Assembly: GCF_905404315.1 (NCBI RefSeq)
Contig: NC_066310.1
Span: forward strand, 3,658,001 to 3,722,000
From: Leptidea sinapis
Lineage: Eukaryota > Arthropoda > Insecta > Lepidoptera > Pieridae
Length of the DNA stretch: 64,000 nucleotides
Direction: 5' to 3'
Positions 1 through 10,663 of this stretch are shown piece by piece; position 1 is the stretch's first letter, and each line of letters starts with the position of its first letter. Under the pieces are notes generated by a model. The model ran no database searches. It worked only from the letters and a program-made list of their open reading frames with translations, and was not told the DNA's origin. The translations under genes were made by a program, and so were the position numbers.

Positions 1-186
1 GTAATTATTTACGACATCACATTAGAAACCTCAAAAATAACAGTAATCGTCCACTATTTAATAGATGTTATTATACATATAAACCTTTCTCTTCAATCAC
101 TCTATTAAAAAAACCACATCAAATTCAAATTCAAATATTTTTATTCATAATAGGATGTGAAATCACTTATTGAAAGTCAAAAAAAA

Positions 187-530
187 CTACCACCCATTCC
201 AAAATGAATGCCTCAGGCCTGAGAAGAATGGGCGCAACAAACTCAGCGGGCTTTTTTTTTCATCAAAAATATGTTTTACAATTAAAGTAACATTTACAAA
301 GTAACAAAGTAACATTGTACAATTAAACTTATTACTAAATAGCCTGAGGGCAGTCGCTCCCTTCCCAATCTGTGGTATCATTAAGAAAGTCATTTATGTT
401 ATAGTAACCTTTACCACACAAACCGATATGTAACAAATCAGTTTATGTCTGTTCCTGGTGTTAACATTATCATCAAAATCCATTGCGTAGTTTTAAAGAT
501 TTAAGCATACATAGAGATATAGGGACAGAA
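187..530 (-). repeat. Dispersed repeat, probable LINE 3' end
   Basis: The reverse strand contains a stretch with gcccgctgagtttgttgcgc and repeated gtaacaaagtaac motifs, typical of a retroelement 3' UTR in Lepidoptera. No second full copy is present in this window, so the assignment rests on recognition only. Confidence 0.4.
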
Positions 531-1763
531 ATAGTGACTTTGTTTTATACTATGTAGTGATATAGAAAAGATTGCAGAGTAATGCCCCTGAGAAATACTC
601 AAATCCATTAAGTTGTATTGCTTTTAAACGGTTGCGGCGTTAGCATAGCTTTAAATGTGCGATACATTATTCCATTTAAAAGTCTACACCCCTGATTTTT
701 TGCACTTGATTCTTCAATAATTTTCTGTAACTACCATTTGGAAAACCTGTTTGTGTTGTGAGGAGAACAAATTACGGAATTATATTTAAATAAATATAAA
801 TGTTCCTAAGCTATTTTAACGCTGAATATTTTTTAATTAATAAATTTTAATGGTTTAAGACGCAAGTATATGTAACTATATTTTAACTTTAGCTTTTTAC
901 TAAAGAGTTACATTATTCAACTTCTATCTCGAGTCCCATCACAGTCCCCCTAAAACTAAATATTATTAAAAATGTAACTTTTACGCAAATTTAAATGAAC
1001 AGCTACAATTACAAGAGTATCCTTTAAAAAGTGTTTAATTAAAAAAGTGTGTGCGTGTAATCTTTACGCGCGATTGAAGTAATACTTAATTATAATTAAC
1101 ATAAGGAAAAATTAACAGATACATATATATACTTATTTTTGTTATCTGAAAGCTCATAAACAAAATATGTTATTTTCGTTTGCCCTTGTTTGTCCCACCT
1201 ATTCTAGGACATCCAGTATATAACATATATTCTTAAAAAGTTGAAAGACAAGAAAATTTAATTTATACCATTATTTATATACTTAGTTTAATTAAAGCTG
1301 TGTTATTAATAAATTATTGAATTAAAATAATAAGAAATTGAAGATTAAATTATTATTATAACACATATTAATATAACGTTGTTATTGAATATTAACGAAT
1401 ATGGGTGTATGGGCTCGAACCTTTTGCCTGTCCAATGGACCAAGAAAAATTAACGAATATCGCAAATGTCAGACTGAGAATTTTTATTTTTAATTTATTA
1501 CAAAAGTAGTCAATAAACAAATATACTTGGAGATTTCCAGAAAATATTACTGAGCAATTTGTAACATTTTTTTTAAGCCATTATATTATAATGGTTAAAA
1601 ATGATTTCAATTGAGTATTTTCTGCCGGAAGTATCGTTGGTACTTCAATAATTCGTAAAATATTCTGAGTTACCCCCAAGAAGAAGTTCTACTTCAATAA
1701 ATATGCATGACTCGCAACAAGCAAACCAAAAACTAAAAGCATTTTATCATACTAATTCAGCTC
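531..1763. other. AT-rich sequence, nothing recognised
   Basis: No ORF with protein-like composition and no match to other parts of the window. Confidence 0.5.
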
Positions 1764-2080
1764 ACCAGTGGAAGGCTCCTTTGCACAGGATGCCGGCTAG
1801 ATTATGGGTACCACAACGGCGTCTATTTCTGCAGTGAAGCAGTAATGCATAAGCATCATTGTGTTTCGGTCTGAAGGGCGGCGTAGCTAGGGAAATTACT
1901 GGGCAAACGAGACTTAAAATCTTATGTCTCAAGGTGACGAGCGCGATTTTTGTGGAGTCGCTCAGAATTTTTGGGATTTTCAAGAACCCTGAGCGGCACT
2001 GCATTGTAATGGGCAGGGCGAATCAATTACCATCAGCTGAACGTCCTGTTTGTCTCGAACCTTATTTTCAAAACAAAAAA
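1764..2080 (-). repeat. Family A repeat, near full length
   Basis: It starts ccagtggaaggctcctttgc and runs through ttcggtctgaagggcg and the internal inverted repeat (tcgctcag...ctgagcgg). The copy is diverged but covers both family ends. Confidence 0.8.
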
Positions 2081-2302
2081 TATATTTAAAATGTGTCTGC
2101 AGAGCAAACCCTTTACTACGTTTTAAAAATACGACTGCGGGATACAAGCACACTACAAAGGCCAAAATTATTGTGTAATTTGGCTTGAAAAGCAACACAA
2201 GGCCAGTCGACATTGTCTAGTCTCATAAAAAGGTTTAGTAAAAAAGCAGCCTAGTGCGAGTCGGACTGGTCCATGAAAGGTTCCGTAGCGGAATGTAATC
2301 TA

Positions 2303-2569
2303 ATATATAAAATTCTCGTGTGTTGGTGTTAAACTTTGAACTCCTCCGAAACGGCTTGACCGATTCTCATGAAATTTTGATTCCATATTGGGTAGGTCTG
2401 ATAATCGGACATGATTTATTTTTCATCCCCCTAAATGTTAAGGGTGGTCCACACGATTTTGTTTTTAATTTTTTTGACAATTTTTTTTAAATTTGTTCGA
2501 TTATGAGTCAGCATTTGTATCGCGATTTTAATATCGGCAATACAACGTTTGCTGGGGCAGCTAGTATAT
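2303..2569 (+). repeat. Family G repeat (ends GTTTGCTGGGGCAGCTAGTA)
   Basis: It begins tatataaaattctcgtgtg, has the block cctccgaaacggcttgaccg and ends in cagctagta. The same form occurs reversed at 31662-31965. Confidence 0.75.
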
Positions 2570-2570
2570 T

Positions 2571-2874
2571 ATGTATAAAAATGAATTGCTGTTCGTTAGT
2601 CTCGCTAAAACTCGAGAACGGCCGGACCGATTTGGCTAATTTAGGTCTTGAATTATTTGTGGAAGTCCAGAGAAGGTTTAAAAGGTGAATAAATAGGAAA
2701 ATGCTGCTAAATTAAATAAAAACAACAATTATGGTTTTCCTTTCCATTACGACAGCAGGGTGCATATTTTACGAAGTAATTTTTGATGTTATGATATATT
2801 ATTGACAAATTCATATAAAAACATTATTTTATTTATTATATGCAGAACAACGTCTGTCGGGTCAGCTAGTATAA
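2571..2874 (+). repeat. Second family G-type repeat, adjacent in the same orientation
   Basis: It begins atgtataaaaatgaattgc, has gagaacggccggaccgattt and ends gtcgggtcagctagta. It is related to the reversed copies at 29940-30083 and 37712-38085. Confidence 0.7.
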
Positions 2875-3737
2875 TATAAAAGTTCTTTTAGTTCGTTGTA
2901 ACTTTGATCGATGTCTTAATAATAGTGTATTTAAAACAAAAACTACTTACTAGATCTCATTCAAACCAATTTTTGGTGTAAGTTTGCATGGTAAAGTACA
3001 TCATATATTTTTTTAGGTTTATCATTCGCTTATTTTTGAAGATACAGGGGGGGGGGGGGCACATTTTACCACTTTGGAAGTGTCTCTTGCGCAAATTATT
3101 CAGTTTAGAAAAAAAAATATGATAAAAACCTCAAAATCATTTTTGAAGACCTATTAAAACCACACGTATGGGTTTGATAAAAAAATGTTTTGAGTTTCAG
3201 TTCTAAGTATGGGGAACCCCAAAATTTTAATTTTTTTATTTTTGTGTGAAAATCTTAATGCGGTTCACAGAATACAATATGTACTCACCAAGTTTCAACA
3301 GTATAGTTCTTATATTTTCGGAAAATAAATCGCTGTGACATACGGACGGACAGACAGATAGACACGATGTATCTGCCTGTCTGTATAAGGGTTCAGTTTT
3401 TTTCAATTGGCTACGGAACCCCAAAAATAAAAGATCAGTAAACGCAATAATAGTGAACTGAATAAAACCGTTTTACCGAACGCCCTCCATTTATCACCCT
3501 TAATTTGACTTTAATAATTGCATGGTTTGCACATTCTGGCGCTTAATTTATAGCAATGCATTTTGTTATCGTGAACAGCTATTTGGGTTTTTAGTGATAA
3601 ACATTGAAATACTGAGCTGAATAAAATAGATTTGAAAGAAGTTGAAATTATGGCTAGAGTTTTATCATGATACAGAAATAGAAGTGTCTTAGTTTTTTGT
3701 TTTGCTAATCTCATTGGTCATGTTGTTTATGAATTAA

Positions 3738-4122
3738 CGGCCCATTAAAATGCAGTGTTGCTCAAGATTCTTGAAAAGCCCCGAAAATTCTGAGCGGCAC
3801 TACAATCGGACAGCCTGGGACTAGATTGTGATTATTTTATAGCGATAGAAATGACAGACACACACAAAGACAGAGCGCCATTTGTTTCCGAAGCGGTTGT
3901 AGTAGTATCTAGTATATTAGAAATGACATCAAAAAGCATTCTAAAGGAACTAATTTTGAGAAAATAAATGCCTTTTATGCCTTTATTGCGCTCGTCACCT
4001 TGACACATAAGATGTTATGTCTCATTTGCACAGTAAATTCACTAGCTACGCCGAGACAAAATAATGCTTACACGTTATTGCTTCACTAGCCGGCTATCTG
4101 TGTAAGGGAGCCTCGCATTGGT
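3738..4122 (+). repeat. Family A repeat with nested family B fragment
   Basis: Family A sequence runs to ggcactacaat (about 3806) and resumes at tgcgctcgtcacc (about 3987). The interposed 3807-3986 is the end of family B reversed (cagcctgggactag ... aaaataaatgcctttta). Confidence 0.75.
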
Positions 4123-4125
4123 CAA

Positions 4126-5010
4126 ATGAAGGTTTATTTTAAAATTAACCGGCAGAAACAACAGCCTTTCGACACAAAACTATATACTTACAGGTTTTCT
4201 TATAAAAGTCTTAGGTTAGAATTTCTATTAAAACGAATCTTATTGTTATCTATATATTCATGTAATAAAACTTATAAGATCTGTAGAGTAGGGTCCTATT
4301 ATATATATAAAAATCTAATATAGAATCGTCAATATGTATATTACTTAATCATATTTAGAATAAGTGAACCGAACTAAATGAGTTACGGACCGCTACTGCA
4401 CTTAAAATAAAATTTTAATTGATGGGTACACAGTGTGAACACGCATACATACATACATAGCTTCCATAAGCATATTTGAATACGCGTGTCCCTACAATAA
4501 GTATACATTATATTAATCTCTATTACTAAAATCTCGACGCCTTAATTTTACTGACGACTGAAATCTTAAATAAGCCAATTCCAATAAATAACAACATTTT
4601 AATATTGTAAGAGTCCAAAGCACCATTCAGCGAAAAAATATTAAAGAAGAAATTATTGTGTTAATACATAGAGTATAAGTTACGTGTTTTTGTTTGTTTT
4701 TGTAGCGTAAATAAAATTGATCGTATGACCTAAGCAATTACCATGTAGAGTAGCTTACTAAACAAACATATTGCGTGACTTAACCTTAATAAGTGTAACG
4801 AGGAAAGTGTTTGTATTATACCTATTGGGTTTAACTTTAACTTTGATCCGAAGGAAAAATCAAAAACTTTTTTCAATCGTGAAAGTTGGTTCGCTGTTCG
4901 GAAAATACCAGAATACAGGAAGTAAAAATGTAGAAAACAAATTTAGTCTAGCTTTGATCAACAATGGATTAATGTTGGTCAGGTTACCAGATTTCCAATT
5001 GAGACACAAG
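4126..5010. other. AT-rich sequence, nothing recognised
   Basis: Contains a short catacatacataca run near 4444. No gene or repeat match was seen. Confidence 0.45.
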
Positions 5011-5017
5011 CATTCAT

Positions 5018-5245
5018 CATTATCATCATCAGCCTGAAGACGACCACTGCTAGTCAAATACCTCCCCCAAAGATCGCCACGACGATCGGTCCTGCTCTTC
5101 CCACATCCAACGTATTCCGGCGATCTTGACCAATTCGTCCATCTTGTGGGGGGCCTACCAAGACTGCGTCGGCTGGTACTGAAGCGCTTTTGTAATTCGA
5201 GTTTTCCGGGTTTTGGATCTAGATGGGTGCGGTTCCGAATATAGA
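5018..5245 (-). pseudogene. RTE-like LINE reverse transcriptase C-terminal relic
   Basis: The reverse strand carries the ending of an RTE-type ORF (GRPPTRWT, then an AQDRS..WR-like block and the final codons before a run of GAT/ATG repeats). It is frameshifted and truncated. The same ending occurs at 20405, 21395 and 25170. Confidence 0.65.
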
Positions 5246-5454
5246 CTTCATTAGTAGAGACCGCTCCAGACAGACCATACATTAGAATTACTAAGTTCCA
5301 GCTTTAACATAGGTGGGCTTGCCAAAGTAGTAGTTGGAAATTCTGAGACGAATTATTAAATTTTTCCAGAAAGGTTTCTCTTTTTCCAGGTATCTATAGT
5401 TTTTCAACACGAAAATTTATCGTAAAGGCGCGATGATAATTGCAGAAATAGAAA

Positions 5455-5815
5455 GAACTGCGCGAACTGTCGGGAATCCAGTGCTCTGTGAACAGCTACA
5501 TCACTTGGCATTGGTAGATACGATGCTTCACTGTGTGTTATCTACCGCATTTATCAAGGGGAGTGTTCCGAAGAGATGTCTTACCTGATTTCTGCCGCCG
5601 TATTCTATTTTCGCACGATACGCCATAAATTAGGATATTATCATCCCGACCATCTGGACCTCTACAGTGCGGTTTTCCAGAAACTTCCATCTACGTACAA
5701 CTCATCTGTGGAATGAGATTCCTTGCGCGGTATTTCCAGGGCGAATCGAAATGGGTACCTTAAATAAAAACGCATACACATTTCTAAAAGCCCAGCAATG
5801 CTCCTGTGATTCATC
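5455..5815 (+). pseudogene. Jockey/CR1-like LINE C-terminal relic (family H)
   Basis: The plus strand holds the tail of a jockey-type ORF: blocks for ..PDHLDLYSAVF.., ..LWNEIPCAVF.. and ..FLKAQQCSCDS, with disruptions. It is related to 15051-15360, 16140-16400 and 32815-33500. The 3' UTR continues at 5971 after a SINE insertion. Confidence 0.65.
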
Positions 5816-5820
5816 TATTG

Positions 5821-5970
5821 TTAACAATTTGTTATATTTTTAAAGTGATGACCCTCAGTTCTTAGGATTAATTACACAAATTAAATTTAAAAACAACCGC
5901 ACGGAATGCGAGAGGTCGTAGGTTCGAGTCCCACATCGTTCATAAATTTTGTTCTTAAATTTAATTTGTG
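5821..5970 (+). mobile_element. tRNA-derived SINE (family C) inserted in a LINE tail
   Basis: Flanking direct repeats are tcatctattg (5811-5820) and tcatctagtg (5971-5980), matching in 9 of 10 bases. The insert contains the tRNA-like block gaggtcgtaggttcgagtcc and the tail ttcttaaatttaatttgtg. An inverted copy of the tail (acacaaattaaattt at 5874) lies inside the insert. Confidence 0.7.
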
Positions 5971-6060
5971 TCATCTAGTGTTGCAAGGGCGGCGGTAATC
6001 ACATAATACCAGATGACCTTGTTTACGCTTGTACGTTTGTTTGTCATCCTCTTTCATAAA
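5971..6060 (+). repeat. 3' UTR of the interrupted jockey-like LINE relic
   Basis: The sequence gttgcaagggcggcggtaatc and cgtttgtttgtcatcctc matches the tail at 16310-16395 and, reversed, 61330-61440. Confidence 0.65.
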
Positions 6061-6084
6061 AATACACAAAGAATGTGCAGCTGC

Positions 6085-6570
6085 AGTGTTCCAAGTAATG
6101 GTTGCAAAGTCAACACACGGTGGGGATCAGTGGCTGGTCCATGGCCACTTCTGCCGCTGCCCTTCAGCCAAATGCGTTCATGGATACGTTCTCTCATCAA
6201 CGACCTAGACAGCACCTGATGGATAAATGTGCTCATGCTGGAGATAGTCGAAAGATGCGAGTCCTATATTATTACCCATACTAACACGACTACTTATCAG
6301 CCTAAACAGACATGAAATCGGTATCATGGTGGAGATCCTAACGGGTCACAAATCGCTAAACAAACACTTTTTCACACACAGCGTAACGAACAGTCCAGAA
6401 ATTGCAGGTATGGACAACCAGCGGGCAAAAACTTTTTTTGAATATAAGGTCGCTTGCCGAGTCGAGATGTCTGCGATGTCTTACCCAGGATCTGAACTGA
6501 ACTTCTGGTGGGCGAGGCTGGTTGAAATAACTGGCCAACACTGCACGCAAAATGAACTCAACTGAGTGGT
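6085..6570 (+). pseudogene. Possible I/R1-type LINE RNase H-region relic
   Basis: The frame at 6326-6565 reads VEILTGHKSLNKHFFTHSVT, close to the LTGH..LN.H...... region that follows RNase H domains in I/R1-like LINEs. The Cys/His knuckle usually found next is not clear, and the upstream part is broken. Confidence 0.4.
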
Positions 6571-6599
6571 TTAATTGCGGAAACAGGAGCCCCTTCACT

Positions 6600-7362
6600 T
6601 CTATTGGAGCTACTTCGAGTTACTTGTCATAAGAGTTATAGCATAATCTATCTATAAAGTAATCCAAAAATCGCATGGAATTCACTGAGTACTTGACATA
6701 GAAAATAATATGTTAATATATAGTTTATGTTTACAAATTATAACGGCCTTACAAATATACTTGATATAAAGTTATAGTTGAGAACAAACCAAGAAGTATC
6801 CCAAGTTTATTTGTTAGGAAGGTAAAAGTATAATTTTGATCCTAAAATGTCGTTCTCATTTCGTGGTGCAAACTGACAATTTATTCTTAAGTATTAGGAA
6901 CTTCAACCCGAAATTGTATACAATCGACATTTCGTGCGTCATCGAGATAATGAATCTCTATGACGGCGATACGTAAAGTAATCCCCGTAATTGAAGGTAG
7001 ATTAAAAGTAAATAATAGAACTGTTTGAGCGACAATTGCTTTTAGCGATGATTGGCTTGTGGTTGTTACGTCATCGTCACATCGTCTTACTTTTTAAGCA
7101 CGTAGTGATGGGCTAGTTAATTAAAGAATGTGTCGATAAATGCTAGCATGTAAAAGGAATAATTTAAACTCATTATTTAAGTTTTTTCGGAGGTATGCAT
7201 ATTTTCAGAGCTTTGATTTAAATAACTGGGAAGAACGGGATAAAATACTTTGACGTTGTCTGCTCCTATGAATGCCAGCTGTTGGTCAATCATTAAAATC
7301 AACCCGAGTTGACTGTCTTTGAAGTAAATATAGAAGCAAACTCTGTTTTAATAATTTTAAAC
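6600..7362. other. No gene or repeat recognised
   Basis: AT-rich sequence without long ORFs and without matches elsewhere in the window. Confidence 0.45.
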
Positions 7363-7375
7363 AACATATAGTACA

Positions 7376-7478
7376 CAAATAAAATTTGAAAACATAATTT
7401 TATGAAAGATGCGGGATTCGAACCCACGACCTCCGGCGTTCCGTGCCGGTGCTCTAACCAACAAACAACAACAACTCT
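7376..7478 (-). mobile_element. tRNA-derived SINE (family C) with 13-bp target duplication
   Basis: The minus strand reads a tRNA-like unit (ggttagagcaccggcacgg ... ggtcgtgggttcgaatcccg) followed by the tail cataaaattatgttttcaaa. It is bounded by perfect direct repeats AACATATAGTACA at 7363-7375 and 7479-7491, the mark of LINE-driven retroposition. The anticodon-loop region is not that of a functional tRNA. Confidence 0.8.
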
Positions 7479-7494
7479 AACATATAGTACATCT

Positions 7495-8375
7495 CATTTG
7501 GATTAATGTTAGAATTTAAATACAAATTTTAGAATTATATTGCAATATTACCTCTTTAATTCTCCATTTGCCTATTACTTAATCACCGGATATCAACATA
7601 AACTTTTTAATTGAAGTACATTTTTTACTTCAATATTTAAGAGGCTAATTGACCAAAATGACTGATAAGTAGATTTATAATAATTAGTAAAAATATTATT
7701 ATTACAGCTTTTAGAGTTGCTGGTTACTATAGTGAGTTCAAAGAATATATTTGATACTCTCAAATAGTTCCTATAATCATGTGGGTCTGGGTCTGTATAT
7801 ATATACTTACACCAATTGCACGATCTAACTCCTCCACGTGTAGATTTTTCTCTGCTTAACACACTTGCCGCCTGATGCCCACTGAAGTTAAATTTATTAA
7901 ATTATTTGATAAGCCTTAAAAATACAAACCATTAAAGCAAGTAGGAATTTTTAAATTTAATCTCTCAACATTAACCACAATGAAAACATTTTGTGTATCA
8001 ATAATAACAAAAGGTCACGAAATAATACTTATCATATAAATTAACACCAATACGCAAACACAAATAATAGTACTTAAAAAACTTCGACATAATCCGCCTG
8101 TGACACCGTTTCGTAAATAAAGAGGGATTAATAATTTATATAGCGTGTCTCCGAGCTCGATACGAAACCGTTATTGGCGACATCGTTGAATTATGAACTT
8201 GGATTATAGACTGACGCAAAAAATGTTTCACCATTAAATCCTACGAAAACAGTGATATCACCCAGTTGATAAATATGTTTTGTGCGCGAGTTAGAAGGTT
8301 TTGTGGAAAAAATAATAATGAATTGAAGTTTCACGTACAGTACGATGAACTAATAATGCAACAAATTGGTTTATA
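7495..8375. other. No gene or repeat recognised
   Basis: AT-rich. The 89-aa frame at 7862-7593 (minus) has no recognisable motif and is not supported. Confidence 0.4.
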
Positions 8376-8378
8376 TTT

Positions 8379-8545
8379 ATTTAAATAAAACACATTTTTA
8401 ATGGATTAAAACGCGTGTTAATTGTAACCGTGTTTTTACATTACATTTTGATTATTATTTTAGTGAACCCGATGTTTCAAGACCTTTCCAGATGTCGTTT
8501 TCGGGGTGACTGCAGACGACGTTTTAATCCTTTGAACGCGTGTGT
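8379..8545. mobile_element. Small inverted-repeat element (second copy at 47380-47552)
   Basis: It begins atttaaataaaacac, has ggattaaaacgcgtg and the core cctttccagatgtcgttttc, and ends near acgttttaatcctttgaacg. The other copy has the same core and cleaner inverted ends. Confidence 0.6.
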
Positions 8546-8574
8546 TCGCGTCCTAAAACAGTGTACGCGCTTTT

Positions 8575-8690
8575 TTTGAAGGTACCCATGTTGTATCGTC
8601 CCGGAAACACCGCACAAGAAAGTTCATTCCACAGCTTTTTAGTACGTGGAAGAAAGCTACTTGAAAACCGTACTATGGAAAAATAGTGCT
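8575..8690 (-). pseudogene. Jockey/CR1-like LINE C-terminal fragment
   Basis: The block gaaggtacccatgttgtatc and acaccgcacaagaaagttca is the reversed coding tail (…ELPCAVFP..) shared with 15120-15230. Confidence 0.6.
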
Positions 8691-8694
8691 ATTA

Positions 8695-9878
8695 AAATAA
8701 TAAATAGTAGACTGCGTGAAAATTAAAAATTTAAGGTCACACCACCAATCCTTAGCATAAGTATGCGAATAATATTTACATTGGCAATTTTACATTTTAT
8801 TCAATCAATTTTGTAATAAAACTCCACTGTTATTGATACTTGCTTAAACATATTCAAATCTTAATACTGAAAACGTTTTACAGCCCAAATGCTTTTGTAA
8901 TCGTTACATTGTTAATTCATGTAAGCAAATAAAGCTTTCCTTGATAGATTGTTCTTGTTAGATAAAACCGGCTATTATCCTGCCAAATTGAAAGCAGTTA
9001 ATTCAGCGTTACGTGTCGGTGTGATAGGCGGACGTATTTTTTCTTGATTATACCCAACCACGCCATATTGAAATACGAGGGTTGGAATGGCTAATGAAAT
9101 TAATTTGGAGGTACTAAAATTATCAATTTAGTAGCTTTTGGTGTTGAGGGTTTAGGTTAGTAATCTTTATCGTCGGCCTTCTGCTTTTATCACTCAGGTA
9201 AAAGGTTATTTTCATAAAATTTTAAATCATACAAACCCAACTATATAATATTTCATGCTAGCACTTGCTGTGCCCGCTACTTTGCCAGCGTGGACTTAAA
9301 TTTGTCTGGACATGATAACAAAAAGATAGAAGGCATTTTTTTCCTTTTTTTAGTAACTTATTTATTTATCGTTATCATTTCAATTTTACACTATCATTGC
9401 AGAGTAAGCATAATGCATTAGTGTGGTCTTAAAAGATAATTACAACTTCTTTCTTTGTTGGTTAATATAATAACTTGCGCCATTGTTTTGTTGTTTGTAA
9501 ATTGGGCATGTTGTAAATTCGATCCAATAATTACCTCGCGCGAAGCCGCAACGAAAATGTACCTCTACGAGTATCATCTCCAATAATACTTCCCTGTATA
9601 TCGAAATAGAAATACGATAAATTTCCAGGAATTTGCTTATAGAATTTTTTTGCATAACATATAAAAATGCTCAAATATCAACTAACACTCAAATCTACGC
9701 CTGCAGTTCAGTGAAAACATTTTATCCATGATAATTTATAATGTAGTAACTAGATAAATTCGAGGAATAAAAACACAATCTACTCTGTTGTTTCAAAATT
9801 TCTGTTCCTGTTGACTTTCAATCTCATACCATTTTTCTCAATTCATCATCAGTCGGTGTCAGCCAAGGTAGGTAGCCA
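8695..9878. other. No gene or repeat recognised
   Basis: AT-rich, with only short unsupported frames. Confidence 0.4.
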
Positions 9879-9879
9879 A

Positions 9880-9995
9880 CATACATAGTTATAGGTGAGA
9901 TGTGCTTGAGTCGCACGCGCGACGTGAGGAGGCGAGAAGCCAGAGCGGGGCCGCGGCGAGAGGACATCGATTCCAAAAATTACAATAATCATAAC
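9880..9995 (+). repeat. GC-rich dispersed repeat (reversed copy at 17621-17735)
   Basis: The sequence tagttataggtgagatgtgc, gaggaggcgag and gattccaaaaattacaataa is shared, in opposite orientation, with 17621-17735. This copy has extra GC-rich bases (tcgcacgcgcgacg). Confidence 0.7.
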
Positions 9996-10082
9996 TAGGA
10001 TTAGATTGTATAAAAATCCGCAATTATTTTTATATTTTTTAGTGCATATTATATCTATTGTTTTGGAATTGTGTTTTTGGGG

Positions 10083-10172
10083 TCGGTTGCTTTTTTGTTA
10101 AATTTTTATTTTATTTAAATGGAAAATTTAAGAGAGGACAAACTAGCATATGGGTCACCTGATGCTAAAATG
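10083..10172 (-). repeat. Left half of interrupted LINE 3' UTR (continues at 15051)
   Basis: Reading gagaggacaaactagcat then gggtcacctgatgctaaa, this is the reverse complement of the 3' UTR seen at 16300-16400 and 33420-33500. It is interrupted by the intact retrotransposon. Confidence 0.7.
10168..10172. repeat. Probable target-site duplication AAATG (left; right copy 15049-15053)
   Basis: The same five bases occur where the element meets each flank. Because the 3' tail is A-rich, the exact boundary is ambiguous by a few bases. Confidence 0.5.
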
Positions 10173-10663
10173 TTTGACAGCTGTAAAATCATAATCAAGA
10201 TCTCCGTAAAAATAAATTTGTTCAATAAAAATAGCAATCAGTAGAAGTTACCTTATTAATAATTCTGTTGTGCAGTGTTCAAAATTTATCAGTAATTGTT
10301 TTCCACAAATAGTTTCCAGTGACACTCAATTTAAACACAAAACAAAATCTGAAGTGGAACTCCCGTGTTAACGATACAGTAAGCAGAACAGTGACAGTAG
10401 GTATATAACTTTAAATTAACAAAAAAAAACTATATCTAAATTGTTATTTATACCAATTATTAAATTGTTTATCGCACGGTTGAGGATCGTGCACTGTGAT
10501 ACATTATAAAAAAGTGAAAATAATAAGTGTAACAGGTAATGTGGAAAAAATAAAGACGGTACTTGTAAATTTATTATTAACTGTGAATATAACTGTACTG
10601 TTCTCTTCGTTCATTCCGCGTCTACGTCATAAGTTACGATACTGTGTTTACCGCTAATTAGCT

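Larger units (their letters stand above)
2243..3425 (+). repeat. Old dispersed repeat interrupted by two insertions
   Basis: The left part has agtgcgagtcggactggtcc and ggttccgtagcgga. The right end has tgacatacggacggacag and ggctacggaacccc. These halves belong to one well-known insect repeat form. The middle is split by two family G copies at 2303-2569 and 2571-2874. A run of 13 G lies at 3047-3059. Confidence 0.6.

Noticed and set aside
4860..5282. 140-codon minus frame as a gene
   Set aside because: It overlaps the RTE-like LINE terminus in a shifted frame; the protein is a by-product of the relic.
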